Source of the DNA: Bdellovibrionales bacterium Ga0074139
GTDB taxonomy: Bacteria; Bdellovibrionota; Bdellovibrionia; Bdellovibrionales; Bdellovibrionaceae
Length of the DNA stretch: 64,000 nt
Assembly (NCBI GenBank): GCA_001464795.1
Contig: LNEB01000008.1
Location: 1 to 64,000, forward strand
Reading direction: 5' to 3'
The notes below the pieces were generated by a model. The model was not told the origin of the DNA and did no database searches. It saw nothing but the letters and a program-made list of their open reading frames with translations. Of the stretch, positions 14,287 through 22,892 are shown piece after piece. The position numbers and the translations under genes were made by a program. Position 1 is the stretch's first letter. Each line of letters starts with the position of its first letter.

Positions 14287-15471
14287 GTGGCTGTTCAAAT
14301 CATCTTTTTAATACTTGTTTTTCTGTTTCAGCAAACCATGGCGGCGAACATATTGAGGGATCGCTCTACTCGTGCGATAGAGCTATTTGACGTTTCGATT
14401 TTACTTCCCCTGCCTAAAAAGGAATCTGAAATTTCATTACTGTTAGAGGCTGGAGAATCTGGTGCAAAAGGGCGATTAATACCGCAAATAGCTGTTGGTG
14501 CATTACCCCAAGTCGTAGTCAAAAAAACCAATGAGGAAGTCATTGAAAATTTGATGCGAGTGGTTTCAGTAAGAATCGACCCTTGCGCAAAAGATGGTGT
14601 CAACTCACCAATATGCAAAAAACAAATCAGGCTGATTTGGCAACCCGTTGTGTGGAAGGATTCAAAAGTTACGACATTGGATGCATCTTTACACAGTGTT
14701 TATGAATTGAATGATTCTGAGTGGTCCTCTTTTTGGTCCCAGTATCTTCATTTAATAAATAGTTTTTCATTAATTAATCCTGGTGCGGCTTTGGATATAC
14801 ACCCAGAAATTAAAAACCAAGGTCTTCGGGGTGAGTTTTGGAAAAGTTTGAGTCATTTAACCCTCCAACATTGTGGCGAACAGAATTTATCAAAGCTAAC
14901 AGTCATGACCTTGGAAGCTGCTGAGGATCAATGGGTGTTTGTCGGCTTTGATTTTCAAAACGGCAAACTCAATTCTTTTAAAATTCCAGGTCTGTTTTCA
15001 AATGGCCAGTCGTTTATGGCAGCTGAGCTCGATACAAATGAATTTCAAGCCACGATTGCCCCCATCAACTTTCCCGAAGTTGGTCTTTGGTTTTTTGACA
15101 ATTCTAGGTCCGCAAAAAATCGATTCTCAGAAGAAAAATTTAAAGATTGGTCTAAAAATCTATTTGAAGTCGAAAATCCGAACTTTCACAATCCTGGCAC
15201 AACTGACTGTGTCTCTTGTCATGTTTCAACAAATATTCTGAGTTGGAAGAGAAGAAACTTTCCAAATTGGAATTGGTTGAATGATTTTGCAAAAGAAAAA
15301 TATAGCAGCAAGAGAAATCTTCATAACCTCACTTTAGCTAAATCTAAATCAAACCACCTACGGTCTTTCGGATATCAAGGTGATCACCCTCACTTCTCTC
15401 AAAGACTCATTAACGAATCGGCTGAATCGGCTGACTTAATCGAGGCTTGGTTGAAGAGTGATTATCCTTAG
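14287..15471 (+). CDS. Secreted protein with one CxxCH motif
   Basis: 394 aa from GTG 14287, which gives a good signal peptide ending about TMAA. An in-frame ATG at 14338 would remove most of it. Near the C-terminus is GTTDCVSCHVS with Cys308, Cys311 and His312, the c-type haem attachment pattern. A distal Met or His ligand cannot be assigned. The rest has no recognised domain, although WFFDNS and HNPGTTDCVSCH are the sort of segment seen in multi-domain periplasmic cytochrome-like proteins. The 3' end overlaps the convergent dehydrogenase gene by 36 bases. Confidence 0.65.
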   Translation: MAVQIIFLILVFLFQQTMAANILRDRSTRAIELFDVSILLPLPKKESEISLLLEAGESGAKGRLIPQIAVGALPQVVVKKTNEEVIENLMRVVSVRIDPCAKDGVNSPICKKQIRLIWQPVVWKDSKVTTLDASLHSVYELNDSEWSSFWSQYLHLINSFSLINPGAALDIHPEIKNQGLRGEFWKSLSHLTLQHCGEQNLSKLTVMTLEAAEDQWVFVGFDFQNGKLNSFKIPGLFSNGQSFMAAELDTNEFQATIAPINFPEVGLWFFDNSRSAKNRFSEEKFKDWSKNLFEVENPNFHNPGTTDCVSCHVSTNILSWKRRNFPNWNWLNDFAKEKYSSKRNLHNLTLAKSKSNHLRSFGYQGDHPHFSQRLINESAESADLIEAWLKSDYP

Positions 15472-16446
15472 CACAAGGCTACCTAACTTATGTCCTGAGT
15501 CCACTATCTTATGGGCTTCAACGATTTTTTCAAATGGAAGTGTTGTTCCTATCAAAGGCCGAAACTTTTTCTGCTGGCATAAGTTTAATAAAAACTTCAA
15601 ATCACTTTTATTTTCATTGATGGGACCGGCATAAACTTTTTGTGATTGAGTCAGTGATATCCACAAACTTTTTAAAATTGTGGGAAGATCTGCAATGACA
15701 AGTCCCAATCTTCCATTCGCTTTAAGTTTATGTTTCATTTTTTCAAAATCAAGAGTTCCGACCGTATCAAGAATCACATCGTATTGATCAGTCCCCGTTA
15801 GCCAGGATTGCTTTTTATAATCAATGACATCTTGCAAACCTAAATCATGAACAGCCGAAACTTTTTTCGTGCTGCAAACGCCTGTGACCTGTGCCCCCAT
15901 TATTAAACCCAATTGAATGGCAGAGCTACCGACAGCTCCACCCGCCCCAATGACTAATAATCGCTCACCCGCTTTAAGTTTTAATTTATCACGTAAGAAT
16001 TGAAGGGCTGCGACACCACCGAAAACCAAAGCTGTTGCGTGATCATAACTCACTTCATTAGGAATTTGTGCAGTGAGGCTATTTTCATCAAGAATTCGGT
16101 ACTGTGCATGACCACCCAGCTTCATTCCTAAGTTTGAAACAACACGGTCTTTGCTTTGAAATTGCCTGACTCCATCACCAAGAGTCACCACTTCACCAGC
16201 CAGATTCGTTCCTAAGCTTTCATATTTGGGATTTTTAAAACCAAACATAAGACCCATCATGAACCCAAAACCTCTTGGAACATTTTTGCTTCGAAGTCTG
16301 CAATCACCGGTCGAAACCGTGGCCGCATGGATCCGAACTAGCATTTGACCCCTTTTGGGAATTGGAATTGGAGCTTCTTCTACCGAGACAACGTCAGGAG
16401 GGCCAAAGTTTCGATTTCTGGCAATCAACATTTTGGGTGAACTCAT
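15436..16446 (-). CDS. Zinc-independent MDR alcohol dehydrogenase/quinone reductase family
   Basis: 336 aa. The N-terminal GroES-like domain has SGDCRLRSKNVPRG in place of the zinc ligands, so the enzyme resembles quinone oxidoreductases. The Rossmann domain has the NADPH motif VIGAGGAVGSSAIQLG at about 165-180, then GAQVTGVCSTKK and DVILDTVGT. A typical reaction would be NADPH-dependent reduction of a quinone or enone. It is the last gene of a three-gene operon (reductase, TetR, this gene), starting next to the TetR stop, and is probably controlled by that regulator. Confidence 0.88.
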   Translation of the reverse strand: MSSPKMLIARNRNFGPPDVVSVEEAPIPIPKRGQMLVRIHAATVSTGDCRLRSKNVPRGFGFMMGLMFGFKNPKYESLGTNLAGEVVTLGDGVRQFQSKDRVVSNLGMKLGGHAQYRILDENSLTAQIPNEVSYDHATALVFGGVAALQFLRDKLKLKAGERLLVIGAGGAVGSSAIQLGLIMGAQVTGVCSTKKVSAVHDLGLQDVIDYKKQSWLTGTDQYDVILDTVGTLDFEKMKHKLKANGRLGLVIADLPTILKSLWISLTQSQKVYAGPINENKSDLKFLLNLCQQKKFRPLIGTTLPFEKIVEAHKIVDSGHKLGSLVLRIITLQPSLD

Positions 16447-17028
16447 TTATTTTTGTCCTTTAGATGAATTAAAAATACATTCAAGAAGTACCTTTAATTG
16501 TTGTTGGTACTTGATACTTTGAGATTTCAAAATTTTTAAATCTCGTGAAGTTGCAACAGCCATAGCACTTCCATGGGTAAAATCGATAAGAACATCTTGC
16601 CACATCTTTTTTTTGATGGAAGTGATCTTAGCTTCACTTAAAAAATTACTTAAATGAAAATTAATTTGCCTCAACTCTTTAGAAAAGTCTTCATGAGTTG
16701 TAAAAATAAGTAAAGTTAAATTGGGATACTGCACACAGGTTTGATAATATTTAAGCAAAAGATGTTGAGCTTTAGATTGTCCATGACCCGTCAGCTCCCG
16801 GATGCTTCCAACAACCTTTGCATAAATGACATCTGACATTTCACGAATTAAAACAGATCGATCTGGAAAATGATTATAGATCGCCATCGGAGTTACATTT
16901 AATCTTGCGGCAAGACCTCGCATTGATAAACCATTGGGACCCAATTCGCTAAGCATTTCAAAAGCACTTAATAGAATAACTTCATGATTTATTTTTGCCT
17001 CACCCAGAGGGCGTCCCCGCTTTGTCAT
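16447..17028 (-). CDS. TetR-family transcriptional regulator
   Basis: 193 aa. The N-terminal helix-turn-helix reads LSMRGLAARLNVTPMAIYNH followed by FPDRSVLI, the standard TetR recognition region (about 28-60). The C-terminal helical domain (about 70-190) would bind the inducer. Its start overlaps the reductase stop by 4 bases (ATGA) and the dehydrogenase gene follows. A perfect palindrome at 17561-17583 in front of the operon is the likely operator, so autoregulation is expected. The inducer is unknown. Confidence 0.9.
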   Translation of the reverse strand: MTKRGRPLGEAKINHEVILLSAFEMLSELGPNGLSMRGLAARLNVTPMAIYNHFPDRSVLIREMSDVIYAKVVGSIRELTGHGQSKAQHLLLKYYQTCVQYPNLTLLIFTTHEDFSKELRQINFHLSNFLSEAKITSIKKKMWQDVLIDFTHGSAMAVATSRDLKILKSQSIKYQQQLKVLLECIFNSSKGQK

Positions 17029-17549
17029 TTCTTGACCGAATACTTCGATTGCACAAGTCCGGATGGAAAAGCTTTGGTGTTTATATGAGTTAAAGAAATA
17101 TCGTTGTCCATTGAGCCAAATAACGAACGGCCCTCACCAAGCAAGACAGGCACTGTTGTGATGACCATGTCAGAAATCAATTTTTCACGCAAGAAGGATT
17201 GAATGATCAATCCCCCATCAACGTATACTTTTTTGAACCCCTCATTTTCCAAAGTCTTCATCACTTGGGTTGGCGAAGTTTTTAGAATTCGCACATTGTC
17301 TGGCAAATTTTTAGAATCAAATGTTTTCGACATGACGATCACTGGTATTTGAAAGGGCCAGGGATTAAAGGTTAAAGATTTTTTAAAGGTTTCCCGGCCC
17401 ATAATAATCCCATCTTTATCCTTAATAAATTCATCATATCCATGATCTTCGCTGGGCTCATCTCGACTGATGAGCCATTCAATATCACCATCTTTTTTGG
17501 CTATAAATCCATCAAGGCTTGTCGCTATAAAGACATGTCCAGAAATCAT
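17025..17549 (-). CDS. Dihydrofolate reductase-like (RibD C-terminal domain) protein
   Basis: 174 aa. The N-terminal strand HVFIATSLDGFIAKKDGDIE, IIMGRETFKKSL and the C-terminal VYVDGGLIIQSFL, PVLLGEGRSLF pattern define the YyaP/RibD_C group of the DHFR superfamily. It probably uses NADPH to reduce a small substrate, but folate activity is not implied. It is the first gene of the TetR-regulated operon. The palindrome begins 12 bases upstream of the ATG, placing it over the promoter or leader. Confidence 0.88.
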   Translation of the reverse strand: MISGHVFIATSLDGFIAKKDGDIEWLISRDEPSEDHGYDEFIKDKDGIIMGRETFKKSLTFNPWPFQIPVIVMSKTFDSKNLPDNVRILKTSPTQVMKTLENEGFKKVYVDGGLIIQSFLREKLISDMVITTVPVLLGEGRSLFGSMDNDISLTHINTKAFPSGLVQSKYSVKK

Positions 17550-17560
17550 AAGAAAACCCC

Positions 17561-17583
17561 TTATATATACAGTGTATATATAA
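17561..17583. promoter_or_regulatory. Perfect palindromic operator, probably for the TetR protein
   Basis: TTATATATACA (17561-17571) and TGTATATATAA (17573-17583) are exact inverted copies around a single G. The 23-bp palindrome lies between the leftward reductase-TetR operon and the rightward kinase gene. Size and symmetry fit a TetR dimer site and the AT content also fits an overlapping -10 element. Confidence 0.7.
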
Positions 17584-17649
17584 TTGACTCATTCGTCAAT
17601 ATCACATAATTTAATCATATGTGAGGTACGAGCTCACAGAAAGGCTAAA

Positions 17650-18150
17650 ATGAATAATCCATTCGTGTATTTAATTTGTGGGTCCACGGGTTCAGGAAAA
17701 ACCACATACTCCAAAGAATTGGTACAGAAACATAAGGCCATTTATTTCTCAATCGATGAGTATATGAAAGCTCTTTTTTGGATGGATGCACCCAACCCAC
17801 CTGCTTTCGAATGGGTGATTGATAAAGTAACTCGATGTGAAACTCTTATTTGGCAGCAAACTCAGCAGGCTTTCAATTCAGGATTTTCAGTCGTGTTAGA
17901 CCTTGGCTTTTCAGAAACCACTCAAAGAAACAAATTTTATAATCAACTCAAAAGTGCTGCAATTTCTTACGCCCTTCACTTCTTAGACATTCCAAGCGAA
18001 GTCCGCTGGCAGCGAGTATCAAAACGAAATAATGCTTTAACAGAAACCTCAATTTTTGTTTCAAAGGAAACCTTTGATTGGATGGAAAATTATTTTCAAG
18101 CTCCCACAGATGAAGAGCTCAAAAATAATAGCGGAATTCGAGTGTCATGA
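17650..18150 (+). CDS. P-loop NTPase/kinase (AAA_33-like)
   Basis: 166 aa from ATG 17650, which has AAAGG nearby; an upstream in-frame start would add an unlikely tail. Walker A is GSTGSGKTTYS (about 10-20), followed by IYFSIDEYM and VVLDLGF, which resemble the DEY and Walker B-like strands of small zeta-toxin- or polynucleotide-kinase-like P-loop proteins. An Arg-rich lid (VRWQRVSKRNN) is present. The substrate cannot be told: phosphorylation of a small molecule or antibiotic is possible. The stop overlaps the original start of the GNAT gene by ATGA. Confidence 0.78.
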   Translation: MNNPFVYLICGSTGSGKTTYSKELVQKHKAIYFSIDEYMKALFWMDAPNPPAFEWVIDKVTRCETLIWQQTQQAFNSGFSVVLDLGFSETTQRNKFYNQLKSAAISYALHFLDIPSEVRWQRVSKRNNALTETSIFVSKETFDWMENYFQAPTDEELKNNSGIRVS

Positions 18151-18665
18151 ATCAGCTTCAAACAAAACGAACACTATTAAGATGATTTCAGCTATCAGAT
18201 TTAGATAATATGATTCGACTTGAGTCTGACCCGGACATTATGAAATTTACTACATCAAGAATACCACATGCGCCTGAAAAGACTTTAGCTAGGCTTAATT
18301 CACTTATCGAAAAAGAGCCAGACTTGGCACCCTTAGGTGTTTGGGCCGTTGAGCTTAAGGATTCAGCCGAATTCCTAGGCTGGTTTATGCTGATTAAAAC
18401 AGATTATGCATTTCCTGAACTAGGATTTATGATCGTAAAAGATCATTGGGGAAAAGGATTTGCCACCGAGGTGGCCGAGGCATTGATTGAATTTGGCCTT
18501 AAAGATTTGAAATATCCGGGAATCACAGCAGTGACAGATCATGACAATTCGACTTCCATCCATGTTCTTCAAAAGCTCGGCTTTAAGAAAGTAAGCTCAA
18601 AGATGAAAACCGATAAAATTCTAAGCCGTGAAGTTGAAACTTATATCTTCGAGCTTCGAACTTAA
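18147..18665 (+). pseudogene. GNAT acetyltransferase (RimJ/RimL type) with in-frame TGA
   Basis: ATG at 18147 overlaps the kinase stop (ATGA) and opens a frame reading MNQLQTKRTLLR, then TGA at 18183-18185, then FQLSDLDNMIRLESDPDIM and the rest of a GNAT domain. TERLLLR-x-x-x-x-DL is the family's N-terminal strand, so the true gene begins at 18147 and codon 13 is probably a mutated TGG. The remainder (restart ATG 18210, 151 aa) keeps GWFMLIKTDYAFPELGFMI and the acetyl-CoA loop DHWGKGFATEVAEA, but lacks the first strand. It may be inactive, a weak restart product, or a sequencing error. Confidence 0.75.
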
Positions 18666-18672
18666 AACACAC

Positions 18673-19749
18673 TTACCCAATAAGTTTACTTGCAAGCAAA
18701 ACACTACGTTCAACTAAATGAAACGATTCTTCGTGAAGATGTTCAGACTTTTTTACATAATCCATGTTTTTTTCCATATCTTCTGAAGACCACCCTAAGG
18801 AGTGTGCGACAAAGGGAAAGGCAGGAGTCGAAAAACCGAGCTCACCAAAAAATGTAAGCATTTGACCCGCAACTGATTGGATATTGTCTTGTCCACCCGT
18901 GATAATCAAACTGACGACTTTATTTTGAATTAAAACTTTATTCTTCATCGTGATCTGATTTTGTACACTGTTCAATCTTTCTGCCATTTTATAATAAAGC
19001 GAACTTGCACCGCCCCAGCGAATGGGACTTGAGACAACCACAACGTCAGCCCAATGAACTAAATTTTCATAAACAACAGTCATTTCATCTGTAGGATCTA
19101 TTTTTGTAATCGAGCAAGGCCAAGTGCAGGCTTTTTCTGATTTAGAATAAAATCCTTCGCAGTTTCGAATCTTAAGACTTGATAGAGATAGAAATTTTGT
19201 TTCGACCTGAAGCTTTGAAGATGCTTGATCAAGAGCTGATTTCAAAAGCTCTTCAGAAGTCGAATAACGTGGATTGTCTTGATCCATAGCCGTCGTTGAT
19301 AAACCAAGAACCCGAATGGGACCTGGCTCTCGCTTGGGCTCCCTTCCCAAATTCCCTTTCATATTATAAACAGCTGGCACCCGCTTGGACTGCTGAGACA
19401 AATTAATAAATAAAGAATCTCCTTCTGTTTTCAATGGAAAATGAGGAACACTTCCAGCTGTCGAAGTAAAATGCTTAGAGGCCTCGACGGTCAGGGATTC
19501 CCCTGTAGCATGATTAAATTGCCAGTAGTGCCAGGGACAAACCACACAGCCATTTTTAAGTTTCCCCTTCGATAGTGGGCCACCCATATGGTTACACTTA
19601 TTATTAAGCGCTCCCCATTTATTTTCAAAATAAGAGAGCACAATTTTTTTATCCTCAAAAGTGATTTCTTTTAAACCACCATTTGATTCCAGCTCTTTAA
19701 TTAATTCTTGAGTCTTGCCTACTAACGTCCAAATATTGTTTTCATCCAT
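18673..19749 (-). CDS. Fusion of Rieske [2Fe-2S] ferredoxin and NADPH-dependent FMN reductase domains
   Basis: 358 aa. The Rieske domain (about 5-115) has the cluster ligands Cys52-x-His54 and Cys71-x2-His74 (KCNHMGG, VCPWHYWQF). After a linker comes a flavodoxin-like domain (about 140-350) starting IRVLGLSTTAMDQDNP, with WADVVVVSSPIRWGGASSLY as the flavin-binding segment and VSLIITGGQDNIQS. One protein would thus pass electrons between FMN and a [2Fe-2S] centre. Partner and substrate are unknown. The gene is 13 bases from the next leftward gene upstream and likely shares its transcript. Confidence 0.85.
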   Translation of the reverse strand: MDENNIWTLVGKTQELIKELESNGGLKEITFEDKKIVLSYFENKWGALNNKCNHMGGPLSKGKLKNGCVVCPWHYWQFNHATGESLTVEASKHFTSTAGSVPHFPLKTEGDSLFINLSQQSKRVPAVYNMKGNLGREPKREPGPIRVLGLSTTAMDQDNPRYSTSEELLKSALDQASSKLQVETKFLSLSSLKIRNCEGFYSKSEKACTWPCSITKIDPTDEMTVVYENLVHWADVVVVSSPIRWGGASSLYYKMAERLNSVQNQITMKNKVLIQNKVVSLIITGGQDNIQSVAGQMLTFFGELGFSTPAFPFVAHSLGWSSEDMEKNMDYVKKSEHLHEESFHLVERSVLLASKLIG

Positions 19750-19761
19750 GGATTTTAAATA

Positions 19762-21129
19762 CTACAGAACGTCCACCGGGCAAAGATATTTGTAACCTTC
19801 TTTGCTTATAACTTGGCTTCCTTGCATTGTGCCCACCACAGAGTCTGAATTGACCTGGAGCTCTTTGCCACGGACCTGAATTTTTTCTTCAGGCACCATA
19901 GCGTAGCTATAAGCATTTCTGCAAGCTGCATTGAAGTCATCAATAATCACAGCGCCTTTATGAATTTTTAAATTTGTTTTGTAATCAGGTGATAGAAAAA
20001 GATGATCAACCGATAAAGGGAATAATTCTTTATTCAGCTCTGCTGAAAATGCAAAAAACTGAGGACGTAAATTGGACTGCAAATATTGAGAAATAAAAGG
20101 AACACGAATCATTTTTTTATCTTTCCATGCCTTGATGGCAGGATCTAGTGCGCTTGCGTACTTTTGATTAGTCTTTACGCCGGTCGCTTGAAACTGACTC
20201 ACGAGCTTTTCAGGTGGAGGTGTGGATTCAACCGACTGAACTCCTTCAAACAAAATTTCCAAAGGTGATTTCCCATCCTCGATTTGGGCATTCCAGTCTG
20301 CTAATTTGATATCACTAAACCGCAAAATTAAGGAGGCAAGCCCTCCAACTGGATAGCCTTCACTATCAAGAGAAAAATAATCTCCATCAAGAGCGTAAGC
20401 AAAACCATCATCAGCCATTAGATTTTTCATGACTTGAGCTTTTAAAATCTGGTCATCGGCCTGACAGCCTAATTGACTGACAGCCAATGCAACGCTTTCC
20501 GCATAGGTCGCACTACCTTCAAAGCGATCTGTGGCCATCTGTGTTTCCAATACATGCTCACGGCTCCATTTTTCAAACCAGAATTTAGCGCTCTGCAAGT
20601 CTTCAAGTTTGTTTTCTATGAAAAAATTCTTCAGATGATCAAACATCATTCTTCGATAAAGTCTTGGTTGCCAAGAAACGGGATACACTGTCCCACGCCC
20701 TGAGCTTCCGCGGTTTTTCCAGCCGCCTTGACCCGCGTAATGAAAAAATTCATGGGCTCCAAATTTAAAAAGCTGGTCGTCGTTTTTTAGGTCTTCATCA
20801 CTCATATCTAAAGACATGGCTTTCTTGCCGTCGAACATAAAAAAATTGTAGGTACTACCTAGAGTCCCTGAATCCAATGTACTGTTTTTGACTGACTTGA
20901 GTTCATCTTTCGAGACATCCCACACCCAAGAGTCTTCGCTTTGAGGGTAGATGAGAACAACAACTAACGATTTCCAATCAAAACCACTCCAAATTTTTTC
21001 TGGGCAGTCGACTGTGGGAATTTTGAACTGGGAAACAAGTTCTGTCACTTCACGAGGGGCTGCTGGATTAGCCACAGCACCACTGATTATAAAAAAATAC
21101 ATGGTAATAAAAAATGAGATTTTAAACAT
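19762..21129 (-). CDS. Secreted HExxH metallopeptidase-like protein
   Basis: 455 aa from ATG 21129, chosen because it begins a clean signal peptide (MFKISFFITMYFFIISGAVA) after AGGT. HEFFHYAGQ with His126, Glu127 and His130 is the zinc-peptidase signature. A third ligand may be a Glu in the ALETQMATDRFEGSATYAES-like segment further on, where GSATYAESVA looks like a gluzincin helix. No catalogued family is recognised. The protein is likely exported to the periplasm or outside. It is followed after 12 bases by the Rieske-flavodoxin gene. Confidence 0.65.
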   Translation of the reverse strand: MFKISFFITMYFFIISGAVANPAAPREVTELVSQFKIPTVDCPEKIWSGFDWKSLVVVLIYPQSEDSWVWDVSKDELKSVKNSTLDSGTLGSTYNFFMFDGKKAMSLDMSDEDLKNDDQLFKFGAHEFFHYAGQGGWKNRGSSGRGTVYPVSWQPRLYRRMMFDHLKNFFIENKLEDLQSAKFWFEKWSREHVLETQMATDRFEGSATYAESVALAVSQLGCQADDQILKAQVMKNLMADDGFAYALDGDYFSLDSEGYPVGGLASLILRFSDIKLADWNAQIEDGKSPLEILFEGVQSVESTPPPEKLVSQFQATGVKTNQKYASALDPAIKAWKDKKMIRVPFISQYLQSNLRPQFFAFSAELNKELFPLSVDHLFLSPDYKTNLKIHKGAVIIDDFNAACRNAYSYAMVPEEKIQVRGKELQVNSDSVVGTMQGSQVISKEGYKYLCPVDVL

Positions 21130-21240
21130 GAATTTACCTACTTTTTTGAATTTGCAGTTTACCAAATGTATTGATTCATGGGGCTAAATGAATACTCAAT
21201 AAAATGATTTTACTGTTGTAGATAAGTTTGACATCTTAAA

Positions 21241-21270
21241 CTCGCACCAACGGATGGGGTGCGAGTTTTT
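21241..21270. terminator. Hairpin terminator between two leftward genes
   Basis: CTCGCACC (21241-21248) pairs with GGTGCGAG (21258-21265), followed on the plus strand by five T. Read leftwards it lies directly after the M56-transglycosylase stop and is followed by TTT. It therefore closes the BlaI operon, with the stronger T-run on the opposite strand. Confidence 0.65.
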
Positions 21271-21281
21271 CGTTCTTGTCG

Positions 21282-22892
21282 CTATTGAACGGATTCAGGA
21301 TTCTTCATTATTAAAATAGCTGCCATTAGCTTAGGTAAATAATCTTTATCGCCCTCATAGCCATTACGAATGAGCTTCCATGCATCCCGTGTTTCTAGAG
21401 AGTCCATTCCTTTTTGGACCGCATTTTCACCCATATTGTAGGCGAGTGCTGAAAGATGCCAATCTTTGAATCTCAGGTGATTGGATTGTAAATACCTCAT
21501 GGCCGCATCTGTTAACAAAATGATATCTAGCCGCTCATCTTTGTATTTATCCACACGAAGACCAAAATTTCTTGCTGTTTGGGGAATGAATTGCCAAATT
21601 CCTGCCGCTTTTGAAGACCTATTACTTTGCTGTGAAAGGTTTTGATAACCTGATTCGATAATGGGCACTGCCAATAATTCTAAAGGAAGTCCATATTTTT
21701 TTATATGCTCTTGAATGATGGCTTTATGAGTTTCCATTCGGTCTAAAGAACTTCTTATAAACATTCGGCCCTCAGGTGTACCAATGAATCGATTGAGTTG
21801 CTTCAATACCAGATCATTCATCACAATTGGAAACTCAGTGCTCAGCTGAGCCTGTTCTGCCATGACGTTGGCTTGAGCGAGACTGACTCTTCGGTCCTGA
21901 ACAATTCCGCTTGTTGCAAAAGCACCTATCGACATGAGCGAGATGATAATAAGACTTATGATATTAACAATCGGCTTTCTAATTTTGACTTTTGGTTTTG
22001 AAAACATTTTTTCTATCCTTCTGTAAAGTAGATTGCGATCAATTAAAAACATAAGACCTGTGGCGCGGACAGGTAAATGTTTTTGATGAATCGCGGTTTG
22101 GGCCACCTCGACGAGGCAGCGTGCATAAGCCTGAGACTCAACTTTATTACGGTCGACCAATGTCTCGTCACAGGCAAATTCTTGAATTTCTGCAATCCAG
22201 CGATTCCATAAATAAATCGCAGGATTAATAATACATACCAATTTCAATATCCACATTAAGTAAACCCAACGAGTGTCACCATTTCGATGATGCTGAATTT
22301 CATGAGCAATGGCCATTCTGTAGTTTTCATTATGGCCAATAAAACTTGCAGGCAGCACGATATTGGACTGTCCAGGTAGCCAATAGGAAAAAGGCACGTG
22401 AATGTTATCGTTTAAAAGGATGTGGACTTGGCCAATGGATTTAATAAGAAATGAATTTCTCTTTAGTTTTAACAGTCTTCTAAAATCACGGAAGGTAAAC
22501 CAAAATCCCAAGATAAGAATAAAAGATCCAATTGCCGACCATGCCGAAGAGATGTCATGAGCTTGAACAGCTGTAACTCCTCTTGCATTCGACATTATTA
22601 AAAACCCGCTGTTTTTGGAGGACTGATACTCCTTAGCAAAATTTTGAGTCGAAACAGAAGACCATATCTTTGCAGTTGGTTCGAAAACCTTATTTTGCGG
22701 AAAAAGTGGTTGAATCAAAGCTAAACATAAAGTGAATATGATTAAGCCGTAATGAAGTTGGAGTTCCTGTTTTGACTCTATTTGAGTATTTAATTTTTTT
22801 AAAAAAAATGAAAAAATACTAAGACCAAAAAAGGCGATTATGATCAAAACGTTCAAATTCACATAAGCTGAAAGTACCTGGGCCAGGTTCAT
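21282..22892 (-). CDS. BlaR1/MecR1-like M56 metallopeptidase fused to a lytic transglycosylase domain
   Basis: 536 aa. Membrane segments occur near 12-32, 45-62, 115-132, 205-228 and 305-325. The cytoplasmic zinc-protease site HEIQHH has His197, Glu198 and His201, with Glu near 238 in EIQEFACDE. After the last membrane segment, a periplasmic SLT domain (about 390-530) carries the catalytic Glu413 in IIESGY, then AGIWQFIPQTARNFGL and ALAYNMGENAV, as in MltD-type enzymes. In BlaR1 this outer position holds a penicillin-binding sensor. The start overlaps the BlaI stop by 4 bases. Sensing of peptidoglycan state followed by BlaI cleavage is inferred. Confidence 0.9.
   Translation of the reverse strand: MNLAQVLSAYVNLNVLIIIAFFGLSIFSFFLKKLNTQIESKQELQLHYGLIIFTLCLALIQPLFPQNKVFEPTAKIWSSVSTQNFAKEYQSSKNSGFLIMSNARGVTAVQAHDISSAWSAIGSFILILGFWFTFRDFRRLLKLKRNSFLIKSIGQVHILLNDNIHVPFSYWLPGQSNIVLPASFIGHNENYRMAIAHEIQHHRNGDTRWVYLMWILKLVCIINPAIYLWNRWIAEIQEFACDETLVDRNKVESQAYARCLVEVAQTAIHQKHLPVRATGLMFLIDRNLLYRRIEKMFSKPKVKIRKPIVNIISLIIISLMSIGAFATSGIVQDRRVSLAQANVMAEQAQLSTEFPIVMNDLVLKQLNRFIGTPEGRMFIRSSLDRMETHKAIIQEHIKKYGLPLELLAVPIIESGYQNLSQQSNRSSKAAGIWQFIPQTARNFGLRVDKYKDERLDIILLTDAAMRYLQSNHLRFKDWHLSALAYNMGENAVQKGMDSLETRDAWKLIRNGYEGDKDYLPKLMAAILIMKNPESVQ

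Noticed and set aside
18183-18185. TGA read as tryptophan (alternative genetic code)
   Set aside because: Trp is encoded by TGG throughout and other genes end normally in TGA; a single nonsense change or error is simpler.
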